Program-made: the position numbers and the translations under genes | Assembly: GCF_019933235.1 (NCBI RefSeq) | Contig: NZ_CP082945.1 | Location: forward strand, 7,973,501 to 8,037,500 | DNA: 64,000 nt | DNA from: Streptomyces angustmyceticus | Lineage (GTDB): Bacteria; Actinomycetota; Actinomycetes; Streptomycetales; Streptomycetaceae | Direction of reading: 5' to 3' | Notes under the pieces: model-generated | Database searches by the model: none | What the model saw: only the letters and a program-made list of their open reading frames with translations | What the model was told of the DNA's origin: nothing | Part shown: positions 48,514-57,656 of the stretch, piece after piece | Layout of the letters: every line of letters starts with the position of its first letter | How positions within the stretch are numbered: the first letter of the stretch is position 1

Positions 48514-50769
48514 TTGTCAAACGAGGAATTGTGGCAGGAGCAGGAATTCATCGACCTGCTCCATGAACGCCTCGCCGAATTGCGGGCCGGAGCCGAGAAA
48601 GCGGTGAACGCGGCCCTTCCGCAGAGCGGCAACAACGCCCAGGCACGGCTGGAGCGGGATGTCCTGGTGGCCGAGCACGCGAGCGTGCTGGCCGCCTTCG
48701 ACGCCGGCGAGAACGGCCTGTGCTTCGGCCGGCTGGTCTTCCGCGACGGCAGCGACCACCACATCGGCCGCATCGGCATCCGGCGCGACGACGCGGACCG
48801 CACCCCGCTGGTCCTCGACTGGCGGGCCGACGTCGCCCGCCCCTTCTACCTCGCCACCGGGCACACCCCGATGGGACTGCGCCGCCGGCGGCATCTCACG
48901 ACGGAGGGCCGGAAGGTCACCGCCCTCCACGACGAGATCCTCGACCTCACCGACCCCGAACGCACCGGGTACGAGGGGACCGACGCGGACGCCGTCCTGC
49001 TGTCCGCGCTGGACGCCGCCCGCACCGGACGGATGCACGACATCGTGCAGACCATCCAGGCGGAGCAGGACGCGATCATCCGCGCCCCGCACCACGGCGT
49101 CCTCGTCGTGGAGGGCGGCCCCGGCACCGGCAAGACCGTGGTCGCGCTGCACCGCGCCGCCTACCTGCTCTACGCGCACCGCGAACTGCTGGCCCGCCGT
49201 GCCGTCCTGATCGTCGGGCCCAACCCCGCCTTCCTCGGCTACATCGAGGAGGTGCTGCCCTCGCTCGGCGAGACGGGCGTCCTGCTCGCCACGCCCGGCG
49301 AGCTCTTCCCCGGTGTGACCGCGACCGGCACCGACACCGCCGAGGCCGCCGCGGTCAAGGGCCGCGCGGCGATGGCCGACGCCCTGGCGCAGTACGTGCG
49401 CGACCGGCAGACACTGCCCGACCACGAGATCGTCATCGACCACGACGACGGCGAACTGCGGCTGGACGCCGACGTGGTGCACGAGGCACGGCGCCATGCC
49501 CGCGAGACCAGGCTGCCGCACAACCTCGCCCGCCCCCACTTCGCCTTCCGGATCATCGACGCGCTCACCGCGCAACTGGCCGACACCCTCGGCGCGGACC
49601 CCTTCGGCGGGCCGAACTTCCTCGGCCCCGACGACCTCGCCCAGCTCGGCAAGGCGATCGCCACCAGCACCGAAGTGCACCGCGCCATCGAGGAGCTGTG
49701 GCCGGCCCTCACCCCGGAGCGGCTGGTCGCCGACTTCCTCGCCGCGCCCGCCCACCTCCCGGACACCGACGCGGAGGCGATCCGCCGCACGGACGGCGAC
49801 TGGACCCCCGCGGACGTCCCCCTGCTGGACGAGGCCGCCGAACTCCTCGGCGAGGACGACTCGGCGGCCCGCGCCGCCGCCGAAGCGGAACGCCAGGAGC
49901 AGATCGCCTACGCCCAGGGCGTCCTGGAACTCTCCTACGGCTCCCGCACCCAGGAGTTCGAGGACCGCGAGGACGAGGACTCGGAGGTGCTGGCCGCGCA
50001 CGACCTGCTGGACGCCGAACGGCTCGCCGACCGGCAGGAGGAGGCCGACCACCGCACCGCCGCCGAACGCGCCGCGGCCGACCGGACCTGGGCGTTCGGC
50101 CACATCATCGTGGACGAGGCGCAGGAGCTGTCCGCGATGATGTGGCGGCTGCTGATGCGCCGCTGCCCCACCCGCTCGATGACCCTGGTCGGCGACCCGG
50201 CCCAGACCGCCGAGCCGGGCGGCTGCGGCTCCTGGCGGAGCATCCTCGCGCCGTACACCGGCGACCGCTGGCAGCACGTCAGGCTCGGGGTCAACTACCG
50301 CACGCCGAGCGAGATCATGGACATCGCGGCGCAGGTGCCCCGGGCCGCGGACCCCGCCTTCGAACCGCCGCGCTCCATCCGCTCCACCGGCGTACCGCCG
50401 TGGGCGCACCGTACCGACGACCTGGCGCAGGCCGTCGCCGAGGCCGTCGCCCGGGAGTCCCACGAGGAGGGCCGCCTCGCCGTGATCGCCCCGGCCGCCC
50501 GCCACGAGGCACTCTCCGCCGCCCTTCCCGGGGCCTCCGCCGGCGCCTCCCCGGACCTGACCAGCCCGGTGGTCCTGCTCGACCCGCGGCAGGCCAAGGG
50601 CCTGGAATTCGACACGGTGATAGTCGTGGAACCGGCGGAGTTCGGAGCCAGCGACCTCTACGTCGCGCTCACCCGGGCCACCCAGCGGCTCGGCGTCGTC
50701 CACACGGCACCCCTGCCGCCGGGACTGGCGACGCTCCCGCCGTGGACGGCCGCGCTCACCGGTCGGTGA
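48514..50769 (+). CDS. HelD/HelR-family RNA polymerase-recycling ATPase
   Basis: 751 aa, TTG start with GGAG 6 bp upstream. The N-terminal coiled arm (EQEFIDLLHERLAELRAGAEKAV) resembles the HelD secondary-channel arm. The UvrD-like motor has Walker A EGGPGTGKTVVALHRAAYLLY (from 200), motif II HIIVDEAQELS, motif III LVGDPAQTAEPGG, motif V KGLEFDTVIVVEP and motif VI YVALTRATQRLGVVH. HelD proteins release stalled RNA polymerase from nucleic acid; the HelR subset also displaces rifamycins. Sequence alone does not say which this is, but the oxidase next door fits resistance. It is terminated by a strong hairpin at 50780. Confidence 0.88.
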   Translation: MSNEELWQEQEFIDLLHERLAELRAGAEKAVNAALPQSGNNAQARLERDVLVAEHASVLAAFDAGENGLCFGRLVFRDGSDHHIGRIGIRRDDADRTPLVLDWRADVARPFYLATGHTPMGLRRRRHLTTEGRKVTALHDEILDLTDPERTGYEGTDADAVLLSALDAARTGRMHDIVQTIQAEQDAIIRAPHHGVLVVEGGPGTGKTVVALHRAAYLLYAHRELLARRAVLIVGPNPAFLGYIEEVLPSLGETGVLLATPGELFPGVTATGTDTAEAAAVKGRAAMADALAQYVRDRQTLPDHEIVIDHDDGELRLDADVVHEARRHARETRLPHNLARPHFAFRIIDALTAQLADTLGADPFGGPNFLGPDDLAQLGKAIATSTEVHRAIEELWPALTPERLVADFLAAPAHLPDTDAEAIRRTDGDWTPADVPLLDEAAELLGEDDSAARAAAEAERQEQIAYAQGVLELSYGSRTQEFEDREDEDSEVLAAHDLLDAERLADRQEEADHRTAAERAAADRTWAFGHIIVDEAQELSAMMWRLLMRRCPTRSMTLVGDPAQTAEPGGCGSWRSILAPYTGDRWQHVRLGVNYRTPSEIMDIAAQVPRAADPAFEPPRSIRSTGVPPWAHRTDDLAQAVAEAVARESHEEGRLAVIAPAARHEALSAALPGASAGASPDLTSPVVLLDPRQAKGLEFDTVIVVEPAEFGASDLYVALTRATQRLGVVHTAPLPPGLATLPPWTAALTGR

Positions 50770-50779
50770 CCGCGCGCCG

Positions 50780-50813
50780 CCGGGGCGCCGTACGGAGAGA
50801 GACGGCGCCCCGG
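50780..50813. terminator. Hairpin after HelD gene, 12-bp stem
   Basis: CCGGGGCGCCGT (50780-50791) pairs perfectly with ACGGCGCCCCGG (50802-50813), 10-base loop, 11 bp after the stop. Confidence 0.75.
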
Positions 50814-50895
50814 GGGAGGGGCAACCCCCGGGGAGGCGGGCGGCGGAGCCGTGCTGTCGGTGCCATGGCTGGCCTTTCGGGCCGGTACCGGTGGT

Positions 50896-50927
50896 CTGTC
50901 GGGAACTGTCGGTCCGATATCGGCAGG
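50896..50927. promoter_or_regulatory. Repeat-rich site upstream of FAD monooxygenase
   Basis: CTGTCGG occurs twice at 10-bp spacing (50896 and 50906) and is followed by the palindrome CCGATATCGG (50914-50923), then CAG. Such phased and palindromic repeats about 65-90 bp before a start suggest an operator. Confidence 0.4.
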
Positions 50928-50987
50928 GTCCGGCACCTTTCAAGAGGTCCGGCCGGGTCCACCCGGCTGTCGGGAAGGGGATCTCTT

Positions 50988-52502
50988 GTGCATGACGTAG
51001 TGATCGTGGGCGCCGGCCCGGTCGGTCTGTTCCTCGCCTGCGAACTCGGCCTCGCGGGCCGTTCCGTCCTGGTGCTGGAGCGGGACCCGGAAGCCCGCTC
51101 CCCGTTCAAGCAGCGACTGCTCGGGACGCGGGGGCTGTCCGCCGCTTCGGCCGAGGCGTTCCACCGCCGCGGGATGCTGCACCGACTGCGGACGGCGTCG
51201 GGCGTCCCCGAACCCGGCGCGGACCCCGCGGCGTACGAGCCGATGTCCCTGCGAGGCGTGGGCCATTTCGCGGGCATGCGGCTCGACCCGGCCCGGATCG
51301 ACCCCGCCGCTCTGCCGTACCGGCTTCCCAACGCGCAGCTGGACGGCATGAGGACCCACCTCGAAGCGGTCGAGACGCTGCTGTCCGAGCAGGCATCCCG
51401 GCTCGGTGTGGAGATCAGGCACGGCGTCACGGTCTCCGCCCTCACCCAGAACGACGAGGGTGCGATCGCGTACGCCGGCGAGCACGCCTACCCGGCACGC
51501 TGGGTCGTCGGCTGCGACGGCGGACGCAGTACGGTACGCGGACTCGCGGGCTTCACGTTCGTCGGCACCGAGCCGCAGTTCACCGGCTACACCATGCAGG
51601 CCACCACCGCCGACGACGAGAAGCTGCGCACCGGCATCAACCTGACGCCGACAGGCATGTACCTCCGGTTCATGGAGGGCCACATCGCCATGGCGGACTT
51701 CGACGGCGGCGCGTTCGACCGCTCGCAGGAGCTGACCCGCGACCACCTGCAGGCCGTGCTGCGCAGGGTGTCCGGCACCGACGTGACGCTGAGCGAAGTG
51801 CACCTCGCCTCCAGCTTCACCGACCGGGCGATGCAGACGACGACCTACCGGCGAGGACGCGTCCTGCTCGCCGGCGACGCCGCCCACATCCACTCGCCCC
51901 TCGGCGGACAGGGACTCAACACCGGCATCGGCGACGCCATGAACCTGGGGTGGAAGCTCGCGGCGACCCTGCACGGACACGCCCCTGACGGGCTGCTCGA
52001 CACCTACACCCGCGAACGCCATCCGGTCGCGGCGAAGGTGCTCGACTGGTCGCGCGCCCAGGTGGCGGTCATGCGGCCGGACCCGCACTGCCAGGCGATC
52101 CAGGGAGTGGTGCGTGACCTGATCGCGACCCGTGACGGAACGAACTATGTGGCCGAGCGGCTGTCGGGAGCGTCGATCCGTTACGACCTCGGCGGCGAGC
52201 ACCCCCAGGTCGGCCGCAGCGCCCCCGACTTCCGTCTCGAAGACGGCACGCGCCTGAGCGACCTGATGCGGGACGGGCGGGGCGTCGCGCTCGAATTCAG
52301 CGCCGAACCATGCCTGCGCGATGCGGCGAAGCGCTGGGAGAGCCGGATGCGGTACGCCGCGGGTCCGGCGGAGAACGACCTGGGACTGGGCGCCGTGCTC
52401 GTCCGCCCCGACGGCGTCGTCGCCTGGGCCGGTGAACGCACCCCTGAACGCGAGGCGTTCGAGCAGGCCGCCGGCGAGTGGTTCGGAGACCCGGACCGCT
52501 GA
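50988..52502 (+). CDS. FAD-dependent aromatic monooxygenase (group A)
   Basis: 504 aa, GTG start after GAAGGGG. The FAD dinucleotide fold is VVIVGAGPVGLFLACELGLAG at the N-terminus, the DG motif VVGCDGGRSTVRGLAG near residue 170 and the GD motif VLLAGDAAHIHSPLGGQGLN near residue 300. A thioredoxin-like C-terminal part begins VGRSAPDFRLEDG, as in the PHBH-type monooxygenases of polyketide pathways and rifampicin oxidases. Substrate unknown. It follows the HelD gene by 218 bp, with its own possible operator. An inactivating enzyme next to a polymerase-protecting ATPase would make a coherent antibiotic-resistance pair, but this is inferred from neighbourhood. Confidence 0.86.
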   Translation: MHDVVIVGAGPVGLFLACELGLAGRSVLVLERDPEARSPFKQRLLGTRGLSAASAEAFHRRGMLHRLRTASGVPEPGADPAAYEPMSLRGVGHFAGMRLDPARIDPAALPYRLPNAQLDGMRTHLEAVETLLSEQASRLGVEIRHGVTVSALTQNDEGAIAYAGEHAYPARWVVGCDGGRSTVRGLAGFTFVGTEPQFTGYTMQATTADDEKLRTGINLTPTGMYLRFMEGHIAMADFDGGAFDRSQELTRDHLQAVLRRVSGTDVTLSEVHLASSFTDRAMQTTTYRRGRVLLAGDAAHIHSPLGGQGLNTGIGDAMNLGWKLAATLHGHAPDGLLDTYTRERHPVAAKVLDWSRAQVAVMRPDPHCQAIQGVVRDLIATRDGTNYVAERLSGASIRYDLGGEHPQVGRSAPDFRLEDGTRLSDLMRDGRGVALEFSAEPCLRDAAKRWESRMRYAAGPAENDLGLGAVLVRPDGVVAWAGERTPEREAFEQAAGEWFGDPDR

Positions 52503-52567
52503 AGCGGCCCCCGTTCTCCTGAGCGGCCGCCCGTTCTCCCCCCTCGCCCCGAGTTCAAGGAGCGCAC

Positions 52568-53230
52568 ATGACGATCACCATCAGGCCGGGAAGCACCGTG
52601 ATGTTCACCGGCGATTCGATCACCGACTGCCAACGACTGGCGAGCGAGGACGGGCTCGGCTTCGGCTACCCGCTGCGCGTCGCGGGCGAGTGGGGCCTCC
52701 GCTCCCCGGACCGGCCCGTGACCTGGCTGAACACCGGGATCGCGGGCCACAAGGTGAGCGACCTCGAAGCCCGCTGGCAGACAGACGTACTCGACGCGGG
52801 CCCGGACGTGGTGTCGATCCTCGTCGGGGTCAACGACATGGGCTGGCACACACTGGACCCGGAGGGGCGCGTGATCCCCGTGGAGGAGTTCACCGCGGGC
52901 TACGACCGGCTGCTCGCGCCCCTCGCCGAGGCGGGCACGGACCTGATCCTCATCGAGCCGTTCCTGCTGCCGGTCCACGGCGTCGTCGAGGCCGGTGCCG
53001 CACGCATCGGAGTGGCGGAGCGAAAGGAATGGCGTGCCGACCTGGACCCGAAGATCCAGGCCGTACGCGAACTCGCCGACACCTACGGTGCCCAACTGCT
53101 GCCCGCCGACGGCATGTTCGCCGGACTCGCCGCGACGACCGGGCCGGAACACTGGTCCGAGGACGGCGTGCACCCGACGCCGGCCGGTCACGCGGCACTC
53201 GCGGCGGCCTGGCTGAACCTGGTCGCCTGA
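52568..53230 (+). CDS. SGNH/GDSL hydrolase
   Basis: 220 aa. Block I is VMFTGDSITDC (the Ser of GDS is the nucleophile), block II has the Gly in LNTGIAGHKVSDL, block III the Asn in VSILVGVNDMGWH and block V DGVHPTPAGH (Asp and His). No signal peptide is present, so it is cytoplasmic. The closest type is the rhamnogalacturonan acetylesterase/YxiM-like SGNH group found near polysaccharide genes. It is 65 bp downstream of the monooxygenase on the same strand and converges on the GNAT gene. Confidence 0.87.
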   Translation: MTITIRPGSTVMFTGDSITDCQRLASEDGLGFGYPLRVAGEWGLRSPDRPVTWLNTGIAGHKVSDLEARWQTDVLDAGPDVVSILVGVNDMGWHTLDPEGRVIPVEEFTAGYDRLLAPLAEAGTDLILIEPFLLPVHGVVEAGAARIGVAERKEWRADLDPKIQAVRELADTYGAQLLPADGMFAGLAATTGPEHWSEDGVHPTPAGHAALAAAWLNLVA

Positions 53231-53235
53231 CCGGG

Positions 53236-53781
53236 CTACCCGGTCACGGCCGTCCCGGCGGAGACCCGGTACACCACATTGCGGCGCAGCGGGCCGTCGG
53301 GGACGCCGGGATCGTCGAAGCCGTCCGCGGGGTCGTGGGTCATGCCCAGGCGGCGCATCACGGCCTGGGAGCGGAGGTTGGTGGCGGTCGTCACCGCGAG
53401 GATCTCCGGCAGACCGAGGGTGGTGAAGCCGAAGTCCACGGCGGCTCGGGCGGCCTCGGTGGCGTAACCGTGCCCCCAGGCCGACCGGGTCAGACGCCAG
53501 CCGGTCTCCACTCCGGTGAAGGGCATGTCCTCGTCCACCGGGTCGAGCCCGGTGAAGCCGATGAACTCCCCGGTGGCGCACACCTCGACGGCCCACCATC
53601 CCCAGCCGCGCTCGTCGAGGGCGGCCTGGAAGCGGGCGGCGGAGGCCGCGCTCTGCTCCTGCGTCAGCACTGCCGGGAAGTACCTGCGGACCTCGGGATC
53701 GGCGTTCATCGCCGCCCAGGGCGCCAGGTCGGTGGGCCGCCACGCGCGCAGCAGCAGGCGTGCGGTTCGCAGTTCGGACAT
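53236..53781 (-). CDS. GNAT acetyltransferase, RimJ/RimL-like
   Basis: 181 aa. SELRTARLLLRAWRPTDLAPWAAMNADPEVRRYF is the typical RimJ/L opening. ETGWRLTRSAWGHGYATEAARAAVDFGF is the acetyl-CoA binding helix (R/GxGxA), and VTTATNLRSQAVMRRLGM the later N-x-x-S-x-x-V-x-x-x-x-G motif. Members acetylate ribosomal protein N-termini or small amines. It is a single gene, converging on the SGNH hydrolase with only 5 bp between the stops. Confidence 0.88.
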   Translation of the reverse strand: MSELRTARLLLRAWRPTDLAPWAAMNADPEVRRYFPAVLTQEQSAASAARFQAALDERGWGWWAVEVCATGEFIGFTGLDPVDEDMPFTGVETGWRLTRSAWGHGYATEAARAAVDFGFTTLGLPEILAVTTATNLRSQAVMRRLGMTHDPADGFDDPGVPDGPLRRNVVYRVSAGTAVTG

Positions 53782-53873
53782 CGCGCCAACCTAGCCCGCT
53801 CGTGCGGGGGAGACGAACGAATAAGGACGAGCGTGCAGGGCGCGCGCAGAAGGACGGGCGAAGAGGCAGACGA

Positions 53874-53915
53874 CGTTGCGGCGCGGACGGCCCCCCGTCC
53901 GCCCGCGCCGCAACG
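53874..53915. terminator. Hairpin ending the sugar ABC operon
   Basis: The left arm CGTTGCGGCGCGGACGG (53874-53890) pairs with 53895-53915, which has a 4-base bulge. It lies 56 bp beyond the last permease stop on the minus strand. Confidence 0.65.
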
Positions 53916-53970
53916 CCCCTGCCGCAAAGGGCCCGTCCGGCTCCCCTCACCCGTGTCACCGGCGGCGGGG

Positions 53971-54852
53971 CTACTTGACCGAACCCGCCATGATTCCCTG
54001 CACGAAGTGGCGCTGGAAGGCGAAGAACACGATCAGCGGCACGATCAGGGACAGGAACGCGCCGGGGGCCAGGACGCCGATGTTGCTGCCGAACTGCCGC
54101 ATCTGCGACTGGAGGGCCACCGTCAGCGGCTGGGACGCGTTGTCCGCGAAGAGCAGCGCGACCAGCATGTCGTTCCAGACCCACAGGAACTGGAAGATGG
54201 CCAGGCTGGCGATGGCGGGGCGGCCCAGCGGCAGGATCAGCCGGGAGAAGATGCGCCACTCCCCGCCGCCGTCCATGCGCGCGGCCTCCAGCATCTCCTT
54301 CGGGATCTCCGCGAAGTAGTTGCGCAGCAGGAAGATGGCGAACGGCAGGCCGTAGGCGGTGTGGAAGAGGACCACGCCGGGGATCGAGCCGAACAGGCCG
54401 AGCGCACCGAACAGTTTCGCCACCGGCAGCAGGCCGATCTGGACCGGCACCACCAGCATGGCGACCACCACCAGGAAGATCCAGTCCCGGCCGGGGAACT
54501 CCATCCAGGCGAAGGCGTAGCCGGCCAGGGCCGCGATCACGACCACGGCGAGGGTGGTGGGCACCGAGATCAGCACGGTGTTCCAGAACGCCTGGACGAT
54601 GCCCGAGTCCTTCAGCAGCGCCGTGTAGTTGTCCAGGGACAGCTGCCCGGGCGTGGTCAGGGCGGTCCACCATCCGCTGCCGGCGTTGGCCTCCTCCGTA
54701 CGCAGCGAGGAGAGGAAGAGGCCGGCGGCCGGGGTGAGCCAGACCAGGCCGATGATCAGCAGGAACAGCTGGATCGCGCCGCGGCCGAGACGCTTCCCCG
54801 GCCGTGCCGTCGCCCGCCTGCGGGGCGTGGCGGCTGTGGGGGCGGTGGTCAT
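53971..54852 (-). CDS. Carbohydrate ABC transporter permease (MalG/second permease type)
   Basis: 293 aa with six membrane segments, from ATG 54852. The EAA loop is EIPKEMLEAARMDGGGEWRIFSRLILPLGRPA, which contacts the ATPase, and the start QLFLLIIGLVWLTPAAGLFLSSLR is the usual first helix of MalG-like permeases. The first four bases overlap the stop of the upstream permease. It is the last gene of a leftward operon (GH13, binding protein, two permeases) and is followed by a hairpin. No ATPase gene is present, so a shared multi-sugar ATPase is expected. Confidence 0.9.
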   Translation of the reverse strand: MTTAPTAATPRRRATARPGKRLGRGAIQLFLLIIGLVWLTPAAGLFLSSLRTEEANAGSGWWTALTTPGQLSLDNYTALLKDSGIVQAFWNTVLISVPTTLAVVVIAALAGYAFAWMEFPGRDWIFLVVVAMLVVPVQIGLLPVAKLFGALGLFGSIPGVVLFHTAYGLPFAIFLLRNYFAEIPKEMLEAARMDGGGEWRIFSRLILPLGRPAIASLAIFQFLWVWNDMLVALLFADNASQPLTVALQSQMRQFGSNIGVLAPGAFLSLIVPLIVFFAFQRHFVQGIMAGSVK

Positions 54853-56252
54853 GACTGGCTCCTGCGGAAACGTCGGATGTTGAGGGCCATGGCCGGGACC
54901 ACCAGGAGCAGCAGCAGGACACCGAGGGCGCTGCCGAGGCCCTGGTTGTTGCCGCCGCCGAAGGAGACCAGCCACATCTGCAGGGCCAGGACGTTGGCGT
55001 CCTGCTGTACGGGACCGGGGGCGATGATGTAGACGAGGTCGAAGACCTTCATCACGTTGATCACCATCGTCACGAACACCACGCCCAGGACCGGCCCGAG
55101 CAGCGGCACGGTGATCCGGCGGAAGACCTGCCACTCGTTCGCGCCGTCCATGCGGGCGGCTTCCAGCACATCGCGCGGCATCGAGGAGAGTCCCGCGCCG
55201 ATGAGGACGAGCGCGAAGCCGGTCCAGATCCACATGTAGGCGCCGATGATGGCGGGGGTGACCAGGGCCGGGCCGAGCCAGGAGATGCCCTCGTACGGCG
55301 GGGCGAAGTCCTCCGCGGGGAGCTGGACGGCGTAGGACCCGGGAGCCAGACGGGGCAGGCGGTAGGAGCCGTCCGCCGCGGTGGTGGCCCGCGCGGCGAC
55401 CTTGCCGTGGGCGTCGACCGCCTCGACGGCGAGTCCGGGCAGACCGCGTTCGCGGCGGTCCACCGTGCCGGGGGTGCCGCCACCGCCGGGGGTGAAGTCG
55501 AGGTAGACCACACCGCGCAGTTCACCCTTGCGCGCCGGGGACGTGGCGGCCCGCGCGGCGGGCCGCGCCCGCGCCGGCATGTCCTTGGGCGCGACGCCGA
55601 CCAGGCCGAGGTCGACGGTGTTGCCCGGGCCGGTGCGGTGCGCCGTGCGGTAGGAGCCGTCGTGGCCCTTGGTCAGCCGCTTGTCGCCGAGACGCGCCTT
55701 GGCGGTGGGGAAGGATACGGACTCCCCCTGGACCTTGTCGTGGATGCCCACGGTGATCGCGTTGAGCACACCGCGCTGCGGATCCTGCTCGTAGGCGAGG
55801 CGGAAGATGATGCCGGCGGCGAGGAAGGAGATCGCCATCGGCATGAACATCAGCAGCTTGAACGCCGTCTTCCAGCGGATCTTCTCGGTCAGGACGGCGA
55901 GGACCAGGCCGAGTCCGGTCAGCAGCGCGGGGGCGAAGACGACCCAGATCGCGCTGTTGCGGATGGCCCGGAGCGTGGCGGGGTCCTGGAACATCGCGGT
56001 GTAGTTGCCGGCGCCGACGAAGGTGGTGCCCGAGGCGTCGTAGAGGCTGCGGACCACCGAGAACACGATGGGGTACGCGACCAGGGCGCCCAGCAGCAAC
56101 AGCGCGGGGAACAGGAACAGCGCGGCGATCCGGCGGCGGCGCCGGACGGCCCGCCGCCCGGGGGCGGTTGCCCGGCCGGGCGCGCCGCCCCGGGGGAGGG
56201 ACGCGGCGGCGCGCGAGGGGGCGGGCGCCGCCGCGGGAGTGGTGACTGGCAT
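54849..56252 (-). CDS. Carbohydrate ABC permease with ~170-aa extracellular Cna/SpaA-like insertion
   Basis: 467 aa, against about 300 for MalF-type permeases of this class. TM segments occur at about 43-70, 97-122 and 132-155. The fold then leaves the membrane for about 170 residues (155-325) before resuming with WLGPALVTPAIIGAYMWIW and the EAA loop SMPRDVLEAARMDGANEWQVF. The insertion contains RGVVYLDFTPGGG, LPGLAVEAVDAHGKVAARATTAADGSYRLPRLAPGSYAVQLP, a pattern of carboxypeptidase-regulatory/SpaA-like beta-sandwich domains. It should face outward and may touch the binding protein or the cell wall. Overlaps the second permease by 4 bp. Confidence 0.87.
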   Translation of the reverse strand: MPVTTPAAAPAPSRAAASLPRGGAPGRATAPGRRAVRRRRRIAALFLFPALLLLGALVAYPIVFSVVRSLYDASGTTFVGAGNYTAMFQDPATLRAIRNSAIWVVFAPALLTGLGLVLAVLTEKIRWKTAFKLLMFMPMAISFLAAGIIFRLAYEQDPQRGVLNAITVGIHDKVQGESVSFPTAKARLGDKRLTKGHDGSYRTAHRTGPGNTVDLGLVGVAPKDMPARARPAARAATSPARKGELRGVVYLDFTPGGGGTPGTVDRRERGLPGLAVEAVDAHGKVAARATTAADGSYRLPRLAPGSYAVQLPAEDFAPPYEGISWLGPALVTPAIIGAYMWIWTGFALVLIGAGLSSMPRDVLEAARMDGANEWQVFRRITVPLLGPVLGVVFVTMVINVMKVFDLVYIIAPGPVQQDANVLALQMWLVSFGGGNNQGLGSALGVLLLLLVVPAMALNIRRFRRSQS

Positions 56253-56270
56253 GGATCGGGCCCTCGGTCC

Positions 56271-57605
56271 TTACTTTCCGTACGCCTTGGCCGCGGCGGC
56301 CTCGAGCTTGCGGGCCGTGCCCTTGGGGTCCGACGGGTCGCGCAGGAAGTCCTGGAGCAGCTTCCACTCGCCGGCTCCCTGGGTGCCGCCGAACGCCGCG
56401 GGGGCCTGGTCGGACATGTCGAAGCGCACGGAGTTCCCGGCGCCGGTCAGCGAGGCGGCGGCCTTGCGGGTGACCTCGTCGTGGTACGCGTTCGCGGGCA
56501 CCTTCTTGTTGGGCGAGAGGTAGCCGCCCGCCTTGGCCCAGACGCCGGACGCCTCCGGCGTGGCCAGGTACTTCACCAGTTCCATCGCGGCCTTGCGGTT
56601 CTTGCCGGCCTTGAGCACCACCGCGGCGTCGCCGCCGCTGACCACCGGGGCCTTGCCGCCGTCGACCGCGGGGAAGGGGAAGAACTTCGCGTCCTTGCCG
56701 ACCTCCTTGTGCAGCTCATCGGTGACCAGCGCGCTGACGAAGTCACCTTCGTAGACCATGGCCGCCTTCGGCTCCGGGCCGAACACCTGCTGGACGGACT
56801 CGGGGAAGTCGGTGCGCAGGGCGCCCGAACCGCCGCCCGCCACCAGGCTCTTGTCGCCGAACAGCTTGCCGAGCGAGGTGAGCGCCTTGACCACGCTGGG
56901 GTCCGTCCACGGAATCTTGTGGGCGGCGAGCCGGTCGTACTTCTCCTGACCGGCCTGGGAGAGGTAGACGTTCTCGAACCAGTCGGTGAGCGGCCAGCCC
57001 GCCTCGCCCGCGACGGAGAAGGCCGGCACACCCGAGTCGGACAGCGTACGGCCCGACTTCAGCAGCTCCTGGTACGTCTTCGCGGGGGCGACCCCGGCCT
57101 GGCCGAACGCCTCCGGGCTGTACCAGACCGTCGACTTGTGCGAGGCCTTGAAGTACAGGCCGTAGTACTTCTTGCCGACCGTGCCGTAGTCCTTCCAGAC
57201 CTTCGCGAAGTTCTTGTCGGCCTCCGCGCCGACCTCCGCCGACAGCGGCACCAGCCAGCCCTTCTTGGCGAACTGCTGGAGCACACCGACCTGCGGGACC
57301 ATCACCACGTCCGGGGCGTTGCCGCCCTCGACCTGGCTGCCGATGACCGTCGAGACGTTGTCGCCGGTGGAGGCGAAGGTGACCTTCGCGCCGGTCTTCT
57401 CGGAGAACGCGTCCAGGACCTTCTTGAAGTTCCGCTGTTCCACGCCGGTCCAGACGCCCGCCACGGTCACGGTCTGGCCGGTGAGCTCCTGCTTCTTGCC
57501 CCCGGCGGACACCGTGCCGCCGCATGCGGTGGCACCGAGCGCCAGAGCGAGGACCGCGGCGCCGGACCCGGCGGCTCGGATGTGTCGTACTGCGGGTCGT
57601 CTCAT
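56271..57605 (-). CDS. ABC sugar-binding lipoprotein
   Basis: 444 aa. The signal peptide runs to a lipobox-like GATACGG (Cys about 28). The mature protein follows the family 1 solute-binding layout: TGQTVTVAGVWTGVEQRNFKKVLDAFSEKTGAKVTF, GNAPDVVMVPQVGVLQQF, YYGLYFKASHKSTVWYSPEAF and a late EASGVWAKAGGYLSPNKKVP. It should bind an oligosaccharide, likely an alpha-glucoside given the neighbouring GH13 enzyme. It lies between the GH13 gene and the permeases on the same strand, with 18 bp to the first permease. ATG 57605 follows GAAGGGAA. Confidence 0.9.
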   Translation of the reverse strand: MRRPAVRHIRAAGSGAAVLALALGATACGGTVSAGGKKQELTGQTVTVAGVWTGVEQRNFKKVLDAFSEKTGAKVTFASTGDNVSTVIGSQVEGGNAPDVVMVPQVGVLQQFAKKGWLVPLSAEVGAEADKNFAKVWKDYGTVGKKYYGLYFKASHKSTVWYSPEAFGQAGVAPAKTYQELLKSGRTLSDSGVPAFSVAGEAGWPLTDWFENVYLSQAGQEKYDRLAAHKIPWTDPSVVKALTSLGKLFGDKSLVAGGGSGALRTDFPESVQQVFGPEPKAAMVYEGDFVSALVTDELHKEVGKDAKFFPFPAVDGGKAPVVSGGDAAVVLKAGKNRKAAMELVKYLATPEASGVWAKAGGYLSPNKKVPANAYHDEVTRKAAASLTGAGNSVRFDMSDQAPAAFGGTQGAGEWKLLQDFLRDPSDPKGTARKLEAAAAKAYGK

Positions 57606-57656
57606 GGTGGGTTCCCTTCGAAGGACTGACGGGGGAGGGACGGTGGAGAGGTGGGG

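Noticed and set aside
50988..52502. Calling the FAD monooxygenase a rifampicin monooxygenase (rox)
   Set aside because: FAD motifs fit the whole group A family; the N-terminal sequence is not specific enough, and only the HelD neighbour hints at rifamycins.
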